DNA of 64,000 nt from Thiocapsa roseopersicina (GTDB lineage Bacteria; Pseudomonadota; Gammaproteobacteria; Chromatiales; Chromatiaceae): assembly GCF_900106925.1 (NCBI RefSeq), contig NZ_FNNZ01000006.1:124001-188000 (forward strand), written 5' to 3'. The position numbers and the translations under genes were made by a program. The notes below the pieces were generated by a model that saw only the letters and a program-made list of their open reading frames with translations, ran no database searches and was not told where the DNA came from. Below are positions 1-8,313 of the stretch, piece by piece (within the stretch, counting starts at the first letter, position 1; the number at the start of each line of letters is the position of its first letter).

Positions 1-305
1 ATTGTCGATGTCTTTTCTTGTTGTTCCCGAATAATCAAACGGCCGAAACACTGCCCCGAAGGCGTTACAGCGGCCAGGAGCGTCATCATGGTGCTGGAGC
101 CGCCGGCGAGGATAGCGAATAACTGCACTGCCGACCAGGATTACGGGCGAGACATACTTGTCCCCGCGACGATGCCGAAGAAGAGCCGGACCTGATCGAG
201 CGGGCCGCGGCCCGGCAAGCCGAATACCGACACAAAAAAACCGGACGCCTTGCAGCGTCCGGTCAATGGCGAGCCGACTCGGGGCCCGAGGCCCGGTTGG
301 CTTCG
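1..305. other. Intergenic region downstream of aprA
   Basis: No coding region is supported here. The only recognisable element is the intrinsic terminator of the apr operon at 234-263. No qmoABC or aprM gene is visible in this stretch, although these often accompany aprBA in sulfur oxidisers; they could lie outside the window. Confidence 0.6.
234..263 (-). terminator. Intrinsic terminator of the aprBA operon
   Basis: On the minus strand an 8-bp perfect stem (CCGGACGC at 241-248 pairing with GCGTCCGG at 255-262, 6-nt loop, one more A-T pair outside) is followed directly by seven T residues (seen as A at 234-240). It lies 43 bases past the aprA stop codon, where a rho-independent terminator for the operon would be expected. 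Confidence 0.9.
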
Positions 306-2285
306 TTATTTGAACAGTTTGCTCTTATCAACTAGATCGACGTGGGCGCGCTTGAAGCAGGTCCAGGTCTTGGTCTCTTTGTCATAGACCGAGTTGACGA
401 AGCATTTCCAGTTCTCCTCGTCTACAAAATTGTAATCCATCCGATAGTAGAAGCCGGGGTAGCGGCTCTCCTCGCGGAACTGGATGTGTTTCATGTGGGC
501 CTCGGCCGTGAGGATGCGGTGGTAGTTCTCCCAGGCCCGCAGCAGCTCGTGCAGGTCCTTGGCGCGCATCTTCAGCGCATCTTCCTTGAGCATTTCCAGC
601 TTCAGCTCCGCCACTTCCATCATCTTGGCGTTGGTCTGATACAGGGTCGAGATACCGGCCACATACTCGTCCATGATCTTCTGCAGACGGAACTGCAGCA
701 TCTTGGGCGTGATGTAGTGCGGGTTGACGTCGATCGCGGTGGCGTAGTCCTTGTTCTCCAGGAAGTTGCGGACCGGACGGTAGATCGCATCGACCAGATC
801 GGCTACCGAATCGGCCAACTCGGGCTGGTAATCCTTGTGATCCATGCAGTACTTGACCATAGCCTTGGCCGCAATCCGCCCTTCGGCATGGGAGCCGGAG
901 GAGAACTTGTGACCGGAGGCGCCCACGCCGTCGGCCGCGGTGAAGAGACCCTTGACGGTCGTCATTGAGCGGTAGCCCCAGCTCCAGCCGAACGGCAGGT
1001 GAGTTGGGACCTTGTCGGCGTCGGCATGCTCTTCCGAGGTCGGTGCGCCCAGATCGGTCGGACCCGAGACCCAGAGACCGCAGCAGCCCGAATGCGAGCC
1101 GAGCAGGTAGGGCTCGGTCGGCATCAACTCGGAGTTCTTCCTCTCCGGCTCGATGTTTTCGCCCGCCCAGACACCGGCTTGACCAATGCACATGTCGAGA
1201 AAGTCTTCCCAAGCCTCGGCTTCGAGGCGCTTGATCTCCTTGGGCGTCATGGTCTCGGCCAGCTTGCCGAGCGCGTTGACGGTGTCCATGTAGATCGGGC
1301 CGCGGCCTTCACGCAACTCCTTCATCATCAGGTGGTTGCGCAGGCAGGATGCCGGCACCTTAGCCTGACCATAGGGCGGGAAATCGTCCAGGAGCGCCTT
1401 GTTGGTATCCATGTAGCTCTCGCCGAAGGCGTTGGTCGCCCGGGCCTTGAACAACAGGAACCAGGCGCCGACCGGGCCGTAACCGTCCTTGAAGCGGATA
1501 GGCACGAAGCGGTTTTCCATCATGGTCAGCTCGGCGCCGGCCTCCGCAGCCATCGCGTAGGTCGAGCCGGCATTCCACACCGGGTACCAAGCGCGGCCAA
1601 TGCCTTCACCGACCGAGCGCGGACGGAAGATGTTCACGCAGCCACCGGCGACCAAGAGGCACGCCTTGAGCTTGTAGATATAGATCTTGTGCTCGCGCAC
1701 CGAGAAGCCGATCGCACCGGCGATGCGGTTGCAGTCGTTCTTGTCGTTGACCAGCTTGACGATGAAGACGTGCTCCTGGATACGCTCCGTACCCAGCGCC
1801 TTCTTGGCGGCCTCGGCGACGATCCACTTGTAGGACTCGCCGTTGATCATGATCTGCCACTTGCCCGAGCGCACCGGCTTGCCGCCTTCGACCAAGGGCT
1901 TGCCTTCGTCGCCGTGCTGCTTCCAGATCGGCAGGCCCCATTCCTCGAAGAGGTGCACGGAGTCGTCGACGTGACGGCCCAGGTCGTAGGTCAGGTCGTC
2001 GCGGGTGATACCCATCAGGTCGTTGGAGACCATGCGGGCATAGTCGGCCGGATCCTGCTCGCCGAGATAGGTGTTGATTGCCGAGAGGCCCTGGGCCACG
2101 GCGCCGGAGCGGTCCAGGGCGGCCTTGTCAACGAGCTTGACCTTCAGGTCATAGCCTTGCTTCTTCGCCTGATCGAGCCAGGGGCCGATCTCGTAAGCCG
2201 CACCGCACGCACCCATGCCGCCGCCGATGATGAGGATGTCGACCTCTTCCTCAACGATCTCCGGGTTTCCGAATTCACCAGCCAT
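306..2285 (-). CDS. aprA: Adenylylsulfate (APS) reductase, alpha subunit
   Basis: Flavoprotein subunit of cytoplasmic dissimilatory APS reductase. In phototrophic sulfur oxidisers it works in the oxidative direction, joining sulfite and AMP to APS with electrons passing to AprB. About 659 residues, the usual AprA length. The N-terminus has a Rossmann FAD-binding motif (DILIIGGGMGACGAAYEI) near residues 17-34, followed by the fumarate reductase/succinate dehydrogenase-type flavoprotein fold, including the RSMTTVKGLFTAADGVGASG region. The ATG at 2285 (MAGEFG) is chosen over the ATG six bases upstream because the AAGG of the leader is then 8 nt from the start. It follows aprB by 54 bp and is co-transcribed with it. 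The terminator lies just downstream. Confidence 0.97.
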   Translation of the reverse strand: MAGEFGNPEIVEEEVDILIIGGGMGACGAAYEIGPWLDQAKKQGYDLKVKLVDKAALDRSGAVAQGLSAINTYLGEQDPADYARMVSNDLMGITRDDLTYDLGRHVDDSVHLFEEWGLPIWKQHGDEGKPLVEGGKPVRSGKWQIMINGESYKWIVAEAAKKALGTERIQEHVFIVKLVNDKNDCNRIAGAIGFSVREHKIYIYKLKACLLVAGGCVNIFRPRSVGEGIGRAWYPVWNAGSTYAMAAEAGAELTMMENRFVPIRFKDGYGPVGAWFLLFKARATNAFGESYMDTNKALLDDFPPYGQAKVPASCLRNHLMMKELREGRGPIYMDTVNALGKLAETMTPKEIKRLEAEAWEDFLDMCIGQAGVWAGENIEPERKNSELMPTEPYLLGSHSGCCGLWVSGPTDLGAPTSEEHADADKVPTHLPFGWSWGYRSMTTVKGLFTAADGVGASGHKFSSGSHAEGRIAAKAMVKYCMDHKDYQPELADSVADLVDAIYRPVRNFLENKDYATAIDVNPHYITPKMLQFRLQKIMDEYVAGISTLYQTNAKMMEVAELKLEMLKEDALKMRAKDLHELLRAWENYHRILTAEAHMKHIQFREESRYPGFYYRMDYNFVDEENWKCFVNSVYDKETKTWTCFKRAHVDLVDKSKLFK

Positions 2286-2339
2286 TTGCATTGCCTTAGA
2301 GGTCTTTCGATCTTATGGTTCGCTGTCCGGCCGAGCGGC

Positions 2340-2807
2340 TTACTTGCGGATCAGCTCGCCGGGATCGCCCGCCTTCTGGACGTCGCCGAGCGTGAAGAAG
2401 CCCGGCGCGCCGATCTTGGCGATGTCGGCCTCGGGCTTGGAGCCATAGGGATCGATGGAGCCTTCCGGGGTGGTGCGAATGGGGAATTTGAACCGTTTCA
2501 TGTTGCCGTTTCGGAACTTGATGGTCCACATGATTGAGTCGGTACCGCGCAGGGGCTGCACGGATGCGCCCATCGGGACAACGTCGGCATAGTGACGACA
2601 TTCGATGGCCTGCTGGGGGCAGATCTTCACGCAGGAGTAGCACTCCCAGCACTGCTCCGGCTCTTGGTTGAACGCCTTCATGGCGTGGCCGGTCTCGGAG
2701 CCGTCTTGGTCCAGCTTCATCAGGTCGTGGGGGCAGATGTACATGCAGGCGGCCTTGTCTTGACCTTTGCAGCCATCGCACTTATCTGTCCTGACGAAAG
2801 CCGGCAT
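2340..2807 (-). CDS. aprB: Adenylylsulfate reductase, beta (iron-sulfur) subunit
   Basis: Ferredoxin-like electron-transfer partner of AprA, 155 residues. Two cysteine clusters for two [4Fe-4S] centres are visible: CDGCKGQDKAACMYICP near the N-terminus and CWECYSCVKICPQQAIEC near residues 47-64. The C-terminal tail that wraps AprA in known structures follows. The reading frame is open for 89 codons further upstream, but the MPAFVRTDKC start is typical of the family and has a GGGAG ribosome-binding site about 10 nt ahead. It is the first gene of aprB-aprA. No aprM precedes it; the upstream neighbour is divergent. Confidence 0.96.
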   Translation of the reverse strand: MPAFVRTDKCDGCKGQDKAACMYICPHDLMKLDQDGSETGHAMKAFNQEPEQCWECYSCVKICPQQAIECRHYADVVPMGASVQPLRGTDSIMWTIKFRNGNMKRFKFPIRTTPEGSIDPYGSKPEADIAKIGAPGFFTLGDVQKAGDPGELIRK

Positions 2808-3144
2808 GATGCTCGATCTCCCAACGTCTCGATTGCATTGGTGGCCGCCCTTCACGGTGACAGGGTAGGCGGCGCGGCGGTTTCGGAAGATGCTCCTATT
2901 CCGAAACGCCTCATATTTCGGTTGGTCGACCCTCGGCATCCCGTCGCTTATCACCTGCCCGGCACAACCTTTATCGGGGGGGCGGGAAATTTCCGGTCGG
3001 CTCGGTCGACATGGTGAGGCGAGGGTAGAGACTGCCCCCCTCGTGGTCAAAACAGAAATTTGGCCTGCTTTCATAAATCTGCCTTATTAGGTAATTCTGA
3101 TGACCCCTGGATCGGCAGAGAAAAGCATCGGCAGAGAAAAGCAG
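2808..3144. other. Divergent intergenic region between aprB and the DUF423 gene
   Basis: A 337-bp spacer between divergent genes. It holds a candidate aprBA promoter (3022-3050), giving the apr mRNA a leader of roughly 200 nt. No further gene, repeat or convincing riboswitch fold was recognised. Confidence 0.5.
3022..3050 (-). promoter_or_regulatory. Candidate sigma70 promoter for aprBA
   Basis: Read on the minus strand, TTGACC (3045-3050) is followed by a 17-bp spacer and TACCCT (3022-3027). The -35 box matches the consensus at five of six positions and the -10 box keeps the key T, A and final T. It is about 215 bp upstream of the aprB start. Recognised by eye only. Confidence 0.4.
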
Positions 3145-3561
3145 ATGAATCGGCCACGCTTTTGGTTGACGAGCGGCGCGGCCTGCGGGTTCGTCACGGT
3201 CGCATTGGGGGCCTTCGGGGCACACGGCCTACGCGACATGGTGAGTGCGGAGCGACTTGCGAACTGGGCCACCGCAACGGACTATTTGGGCCTGCACGCG
3301 ATTGCGATCCTGGCGTGCGGGCTGTGGCTGCTGCAGCGGCCGGATGATCGGCTCGTCCATCGGGCCGCCGGCGCCTTCCTGGTCGGCATCCTGCTATTCA
3401 GCGGCAGTCTCTTCGCGCTCGTGCTGACGGATCAGCGTGTCATCGGCATGATCACCCCGATCGGCGGCCTGCTCCTCCTTGCAGGCTGGGCGCTGCTCGT
3501 CGCCGGTGCCCGGGGTGTCCGGGTGCGCAGCCCCGCGGATTCGCGGCACGGAGCGGATTGA
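3145..3561 (+). CDS. DUF423 (YgdD/TMEM256-like) inner-membrane protein
   Basis: Small integral membrane protein of about 138 residues with four predicted hydrophobic segments. It carries hallmark DUF423 motifs: GAFGAHGL after the first helix, TATDYLGLHA before the second, LLFSGSLFALVLT, and ITPIGGLLLLAGW before the last. The biochemical function of the family is unknown. The start is placed at MNRPRF (3145); the frame is open 15 codons further upstream but those residues do not resemble the family. It ends 10 bp before rsmE and probably shares its transcript. Confidence 0.85.
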   Translation: MNRPRFWLTSGAACGFVTVALGAFGAHGLRDMVSAERLANWATATDYLGLHAIAILACGLWLLQRPDDRLVHRAAGAFLVGILLFSGSLFALVLTDQRVIGMITPIGGLLLLAGWALLVAGARGVRVRSPADSRHGAD

Positions 3562-3571
3562 CGTCTTGCCG

Positions 3572-4303
3572 ATGAGAATTCCGCGCATCTATGTCGATTT
3601 GCCGCTGGAGCCCGGCGCGGCCCTCGAGCTGCCGCCGGCTCAAACCCGTTACCTCACCCAGGTCCTGCGTCTGCCTCCCGATGCGCCCTTGGTGTTGTTC
3701 AACGGCGACGGATGTGACTATCCGGGGCAGCTCACCCGAGCCGACCGCGGCGGGTCGAGTGTCCGAGTCGGCACGCCCGAAGCGGCGGAGCCGACTGCGC
3801 CGCTGGACATCCATCTCGCGCTCGGCGTCTCCAAAGGCGAGCGGATGGACTACGCACTGCAGAAGTCCGTCGAGCTCGGCGTCGGTCGCATCACGCCGCT
3901 GTTCACCGAGCGCAGTCAAGTGCATCTGAGCGGGCCGCGACTCGAGCGGCGTCTGGATCACTGGCGCGGCATCCTCATCGGGGCCTGCGAGCAATCGGGC
4001 CGGCGACGGCTTACGCATCTCGCCCCTGCCGCAACCTACTCGGATTGGCTGAGCAACCACGTGGGCGGCGGACTGCTGCTCGATCCGGAGGGCGCTCGGC
4101 CCTTGACCGCGCTGCCTGCTCCGGGCGCGACCATCACCTTACTGATCGGCCCGGAAGGCGGGCTTAGCCCGCGCGAACGCGCGAGTGCACGGGCTCGGGG
4201 TTTCGAGGCGGTGCGACTGGGGCCGCGGATCCTGCGGACCGAGACGGCTCCGCTTGCCGCCATCGCCGTTATCCAAGCGCTCTGGGGGGATCTCGGCGGC
4301 TAG
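3572..4303 (+). CDS. rsmE: 16S rRNA m3U1498 methyltransferase
   Basis: SPOUT-class RNA methyltransferase that methylates N3 of U1498 in 16S rRNA using S-adenosylmethionine. 243 residues, normal for RsmE. Visible motifs: N-terminal PUA-like region (RIYVDLPLEP, then TRYLTQVLRL), the central KGERMDYALQKSVELGV helix and ITPLFTERS, and the C-terminal knot with LLIGPEGGLSPRER and LGPRILRTETAPLAAI. The start at MRIPRIYVD matches the family; the frame is open further upstream without family similarity. It lies 10 bp downstream of the DUF423 gene and is convergent with the FimL-like gene. Confidence 0.96.
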   Translation: MRIPRIYVDLPLEPGAALELPPAQTRYLTQVLRLPPDAPLVLFNGDGCDYPGQLTRADRGGSSVRVGTPEAAEPTAPLDIHLALGVSKGERMDYALQKSVELGVGRITPLFTERSQVHLSGPRLERRLDHWRGILIGACEQSGRRRLTHLAPAATYSDWLSNHVGGGLLLDPEGARPLTALPAPGATITLLIGPEGGLSPRERASARARGFEAVRLGPRILRTETAPLAAIAVIQALWGDLGG

Positions 4304-4317
4304 AGCAGGCGCGACCG

Positions 4318-6756
4318 TCAATCCGCCAACTCCAGATTCCGCTTGAGCAGGGCGTCCAAGACGGCCTCGAGGAGTTTCGCTTGTCGCGCCCGCGTCTCGT
4401 CCGACGCCTGTCGATCGGCGATCAATCCGCGCCTGACGCTCTCCAGATCATCGAGGATCTCGCCCACGCGACCGCAAAAATCGCGCTGGCCGACGGCCTT
4501 GCCCATGTCGTCGCCGCCTTCGCCGGGCGGCCCGCCTCGCGGATGTGGCGCGCTCGCAAGGCGATCGACGAGGTCGCGCAGACGCGCCAGCCCAAGGTCG
4601 AGGGCGTCCAAGCCCGAGACCAGTTGCGCATGGGTGATATCCAACGCTTCGCGACACCGCGCGATCTCGGCAATCTGCTCCACCAAGGATGCGGCAGCCG
4701 GGATCGGATCCGCCTCCGCCGTGAACGGTGCCGTCGCGGCGAACGCTGGATCGGCCGCGGGCGCCGTCGCCGGGTCGAGGAGCGCGGAGAACGCCCTGCC
4801 GAGCTCCTCGCCGAGGGTCTGCTCCGAGCGTCCGAGCGCCTCGTCCGAGGCCGCAGGCGCGTCGGCTGCCCCGGTTTCGGGAGACTCGTCCGCATCGGGC
4901 AGCACCCAATCGCCCGGCGTCTCCGGCGCAGCCTCGAAGGTATCGAGCAGATCCTCGATGGGGATCTGCATGGCGTCATCCGTCACCGCCAAACCATCCA
5001 AGGGGACCAATGCGGACAAGCCGTCGACCTCGAGGTCCGTGTCCTTCGCCGCCTCGGCGATCCGCTCGGCGCGCGCAACCAGCACCGCGACGACGCCGGA
5101 GCGATCCTCTGTCCCGCCGTGCACCAGCTCGGGAAGCCGATCCAGCACCTCGGCAATAAAGCTCGTTGCGGCCGGATCACGTGTCGGCTGCGCCGTCACC
5201 CGGACCAGGAGCCCCTCGACCGCCTCGGCGACCTCAGCAACCCGCCGGGCACCCACGAGCAGACCGCTGCCCTTGATGACGGAGAAATTGCGCTTCAGTC
5301 CGGTCACGGCCGATGCATCTCGCGGGTCGAGCGACCAACGGGCCAGCCGGACCCGCGCGGAGGCCAACTCCTCGTCGATCTCCTCGAGAAAGATCTCCAT
5401 GAGCTCCGGAGCGATCGCCTCCTCCGCGAGGGTCGGGGTCGGCGGGAAACTCGGCACGTCCGAGGGTGTGCCGTTCGGCGGCGCGGGCGGCATGGACTGA
5501 GCAGACGTCTGCTCGATCGCGCGCGCGAGCGTAATCAATGCCTGCTCGGCGCACCCCGTCGGCGCCGGAGCCGCGCGCCCTGCGGCCAGGCCGGCGCGGA
5601 TCTCTCGTCCCAAACAGGCCAGCGCATCGACCAACGGCTCGCGACCGACATCGAACGAGCGCGCATCGGGGACAGTGTTGCGACGCACCCAGTCTACGCA
5701 GGCTGTCGCGAGATCGGCATCATCGGCCCGCCCGAGCAGGCGCAGTACGCCCGCGATGCGGGCAAGCATTGCCCCGACCGCATCCGAGCGCATCGACACA
5801 TCCTCGTCCCTCCGGGTGCCGAACAGCAGCTCGGTCACCCCGAGAAGCTCGCGATCCAGCTCGCGCAAGGCGGCGATTGCCAGCTCGGCCGGATCCATCC
5901 CGGGACCGAGGTAAGGCGCTTCGGCGACGACGCCTTCATCCACCCAAGCCTGCAGGATCGACTCCAACGCAAGCAGGTCGGCGGCTAGAGCCTCAAGACG
6001 GGTCGACTGCTCGACCGAGCCGGCCGATACGAGCGCCTTCACCTGGTCGGCGATCGCGGCCAGACGCGGCGCAAGTCCACAGGCATCGGTCGGATCCAGG
6101 ACACCGACGCCCTCGTGCAGTGCTGCATAGGCGGCATCGAGCGCCGCCGGATCAACGAAAGCGCCGCGGTCGATGCGCTCGAGCAGATCCTCGAAGGCGA
6201 CGAACTCCGCAAGTCTCCCGCCGGTGCGATCGACGTCATCCTCTCGGGAGGGCGCCGGTCGATCGCCGTGCGGGCGCTGCGCCGACCCGATTGCCTCGGA
6301 CGATCGGTAGACTGCTGCCAGATCGACCACCCGTCGATCTCCCGGTTCCAAGCCCCCCAGCACATCCAAAAGCCGATCGATCAGCGCTCGGGCCTCGACC
6401 TCCGGCCACAGGGGCGGCTGCTGGGCAAGTGGCTTCAAGACCCGATCGAGCTGCCCCATCAAAGAGCGCGTGCCCGCATCGCAGCCCAGTCGCCCGTCAC
6501 GCAGTGCTGCCGCGAAGATCTCGGCCAGACCGAAGAGATCGGCCAGAACACCGCCGCCCAGACCGGCATTCACCTTTCGAAACAGCACCTCGAGGCGCGT
6601 CATTCCGCGCGGATCCGTTGCGTTTCGATACCAGTCGACCAGGCCGAGATGAAACCTGGGGCGCACACGCCGCATGACCTCGGAAAGCGTCCGCAGACTT
6701 GTCGTCGCGCGTGTTGCAGTCCCGTCCCGACCGAGCGGTGCACGCGGATCATCCAT
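4318..6756 (-). CDS. FimL/ChpA N-terminal-like protein with a degenerate Hpt domain
   Basis: An 812-residue protein resembling the N-terminal half of ChpA/PilL-type kinases, or FimL of Pseudomonas, by architecture: helical repeats of about 450 residues, a Pro-rich linker near 422-442, then one recognisable phosphotransfer-like domain (IFLEEIDEELASARVRLARW, then KRNFSVIKGSGLLVGARR). In active Hpt domains the motif is F-H-x-x-K-G-S; here the histidine position is Ser492 (codon 5281-5283), so it should not accept phosphate. No CheA catalytic, CheW or receiver domain follows. The start codon overlaps the end of the upstream receiver gene by 8 nt, indicating translational coupling. Its position beside gshB matches the Pil-Chp locus of Pseudomonas. 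A role in type IV pilus or surface signalling is inferred, not shown. Confidence 0.65.
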   Translation of the reverse strand: MDDPRAPLGRDGTATRATTSLRTLSEVMRRVRPRFHLGLVDWYRNATDPRGMTRLEVLFRKVNAGLGGGVLADLFGLAEIFAAALRDGRLGCDAGTRSLMGQLDRVLKPLAQQPPLWPEVEARALIDRLLDVLGGLEPGDRRVVDLAAVYRSSEAIGSAQRPHGDRPAPSREDDVDRTGGRLAEFVAFEDLLERIDRGAFVDPAALDAAYAALHEGVGVLDPTDACGLAPRLAAIADQVKALVSAGSVEQSTRLEALAADLLALESILQAWVDEGVVAEAPYLGPGMDPAELAIAALRELDRELLGVTELLFGTRRDEDVSMRSDAVGAMLARIAGVLRLLGRADDADLATACVDWVRRNTVPDARSFDVGREPLVDALACLGREIRAGLAAGRAAPAPTGCAEQALITLARAIEQTSAQSMPPAPPNGTPSDVPSFPPTPTLAEEAIAPELMEIFLEEIDEELASARVRLARWSLDPRDASAVTGLKRNFSVIKGSGLLVGARRVAEVAEAVEGLLVRVTAQPTRDPAATSFIAEVLDRLPELVHGGTEDRSGVVAVLVARAERIAEAAKDTDLEVDGLSALVPLDGLAVTDDAMQIPIEDLLDTFEAAPETPGDWVLPDADESPETGAADAPAASDEALGRSEQTLGEELGRAFSALLDPATAPAADPAFAATAPFTAEADPIPAAASLVEQIAEIARCREALDITHAQLVSGLDALDLGLARLRDLVDRLASAPHPRGGPPGEGGDDMGKAVGQRDFCGRVGEILDDLESVRRGLIADRQASDETRARQAKLLEAVLDALLKRNLELAD

Positions 6757-7240
6757 CGGCGAGTGCCCCGGCGATGGCCTGCAACAGCTCCTCGGCGGTG
6801 AATGGCTTCGACAGGCAGGACCGCGCGCCGGCCAGACGGGCACGGACGCGCGCGTACAGCCCACCGTGCTCCGAGAGGATCACCACCGACAGTGCGCCGA
6901 ACCCAGGGTGTCGCTTGGCAAGCGCGCACGTCTGGAAGCCATCCAGCCGCGCCAGCCGACTTTCGAGGAGCAGCAGATCGGGCTTGACCTTGTCCAGCAT
7001 CCCAAGTGCTTCGAAGCCGTCGACCGCCACCGCCACGGGGTAACCTCGATCGCGCAGCAGCTTGGCGGCGAAGCGACGTGCCGCCGGACTGTCGGCGGCC
7101 AGCAGGATACGGGCATTGCTCCGAGCGGCGCCCGCAGCAAGCGGCACCATCGGCGACACATCCGGCGCCGGAGCGAACACCGGATCGGACGGCGGGTCCG
7201 ACTTGAGCGGGTCGACGGGAGCCGGCAATGTCGTCGTCAT
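6749..7240 (-). CDS. Degenerate CheY-like receiver protein (PilG position)
   Basis: 163 residues: an unstructured Pro/Ala-rich N-terminal tail (about 1-40) and one receiver domain. The fold is recognisable from ARILLAADSPAARRFAAKLL, DLLLLESRLARLDGFQ, VVILSEHG and SCLSKPFTAEEL. The phosphoacceptor aspartate is replaced by Glu93 (codon 6962-6964), while the conserved Ser and Lys remain and the first acidic pair is reduced to one Asp. Glu at this site can mimic the phosphorylated state, so this may be a constitutive output module. It is divergent from gshB (39-bp gap), exactly where pilG sits in Pseudomonas, and translationally coupled to the FimL-like gene. Confidence 0.75.
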   Translation of the reverse strand: MTTTLPAPVDPLKSDPPSDPVFAPAPDVSPMVPLAAGAARSNARILLAADSPAARRFAAKLLRDRGYPVAVAVDGFEALGMLDKVKPDLLLLESRLARLDGFQTCALAKRHPGFGALSVVILSEHGGLYARVRARLAGARSCLSKPFTAEELLQAIAGALADG

Positions 7241-7279
7241 CCCTGACAATCTCCCGGCCACTGAAGTAAACTCATCGGC

Positions 7280-8236
7280 ATGTCTATCGATCTCGGCGTC
7301 GTGATGGATCCGATCGGATCCATCAACATCAAGAAGGACAGTACCTTCGCCATGTTGTTGGCCGCGCAGAGGCGCGGCTGGCCGCTGTGGTACATGGAGG
7401 TCGCGGATCTGTCGCTGCGCGACGGCCGCACCCTGGCGCGGATGCGCCCGCTCGAGGTCACGGACGATCCGACGGGTTGGTATCGTCTCGGGGCCGAGAT
7501 GGAGCGCCCGCTCGACGAGCTGAAGGCGGTGCTGATGCGCAAGGACCCGCCGTTCGACATCGAATATATCTTCACGACCTATCTCCTCGAGCAAGCCCGC
7601 GCGGCCGGCTGTCTGGTCGTCAATCACCCGCGCAGTCTGCGCGACGCCAATGAAAAGGTCTTCACCGCGGCCTTCCCTCAGTGTACACCGCCCACCCTGA
7701 TTACGCGCCGCGCCGGGGCGATTCGGGACTTCCATCGCGAGCACGGCGACATCATCCTCAAGCCGCTCGACGGCATGGGCGGGGCCTCGGTGTTTCGCGT
7801 GCGCGCGGACGACCCGAACCTGAGCGTCATCATCGAGGCCCTCACGCTGCACGGCCGACGTTTCTGCATGGCCCAGCGCTTCATCCCCGAGATCCGCGAC
7901 GGCGATAAACGCATCCTGATGGTTGACGGCGAGCCCGCGCCCTATTGCCTTGCACGCATCCCGGCACCGGGCGAGACCCGCGGCAACCTCGCCGCCGGGG
8001 CCTCCGCCGAGGCGCGCCCCTTGACCGAGCGGGATCGCTGGATCGCCGCACAGGTCGGCCCGGAGTTACGGGCCCGTGAGATCCTCTTCGCCGGTCTGGA
8101 CGTGATCGGGGACTACCTGACCGAGGTCAACGTCACTAGCCCGACCTGTATCCGCGAGATCGACGCCGCCTACGGAACCGACATTGCGGGGGATCTGATG
8201 GACGCGATTCAGGCCAGAGCCATGCGTCGCATCTGA
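7280..8236 (+). CDS. gshB: Glutathione synthetase
   Basis: ATP-grasp ligase that joins gamma-glutamylcysteine and glycine to form glutathione in the cytoplasm. 318 residues, the usual length. Family features: the N-terminal LGVVMDPIGSINIKKDSTFAM, MRKDPPFDIEYIFTTYLLE, VVNHPRSLRDANEK, the ATP-binding DIILKPLDGMGGASVFR, and the C-terminal GLDVIGDYLTEVNVTSPTC metal/substrate loop. The ATG at 7280 starts with the expected family sequence. It is the first gene of a run (gshB, apbE, tonB) on the plus strand and is divergent from the receiver gene. Confidence 0.97.
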   Translation: MSIDLGVVMDPIGSINIKKDSTFAMLLAAQRRGWPLWYMEVADLSLRDGRTLARMRPLEVTDDPTGWYRLGAEMERPLDELKAVLMRKDPPFDIEYIFTTYLLEQARAAGCLVVNHPRSLRDANEKVFTAAFPQCTPPTLITRRAGAIRDFHREHGDIILKPLDGMGGASVFRVRADDPNLSVIIEALTLHGRRFCMAQRFIPEIRDGDKRILMVDGEPAPYCLARIPAPGETRGNLAAGASAEARPLTERDRWIAAQVGPELRAREILFAGLDVIGDYLTEVNVTSPTCIREIDAAYGTDIAGDLMDAIQARAMRRI

Positions 8237-8313
8237 GACCTTGCCCACCGCTCACCCGGCCCGCTCGGCCTCGCGAGCGAGCGCGACCGGCAACCCTTTT
8301 CCCGGAGGTGTCC

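Noticed and set aside
999-2537. A 512-codon open frame on the plus strand opposite aprA
   Set aside because: It is antisense to the unmistakable aprA/aprB genes, has no family motif, and reflects the high GC content that keeps opposite frames open.
2808-3074. N-terminal extension of AprB by 89 residues
   Set aside because: The extra residues have no similarity to the family, cross the likely promoter region, and the MPAFVRTDKC start has a good ribosome-binding site.
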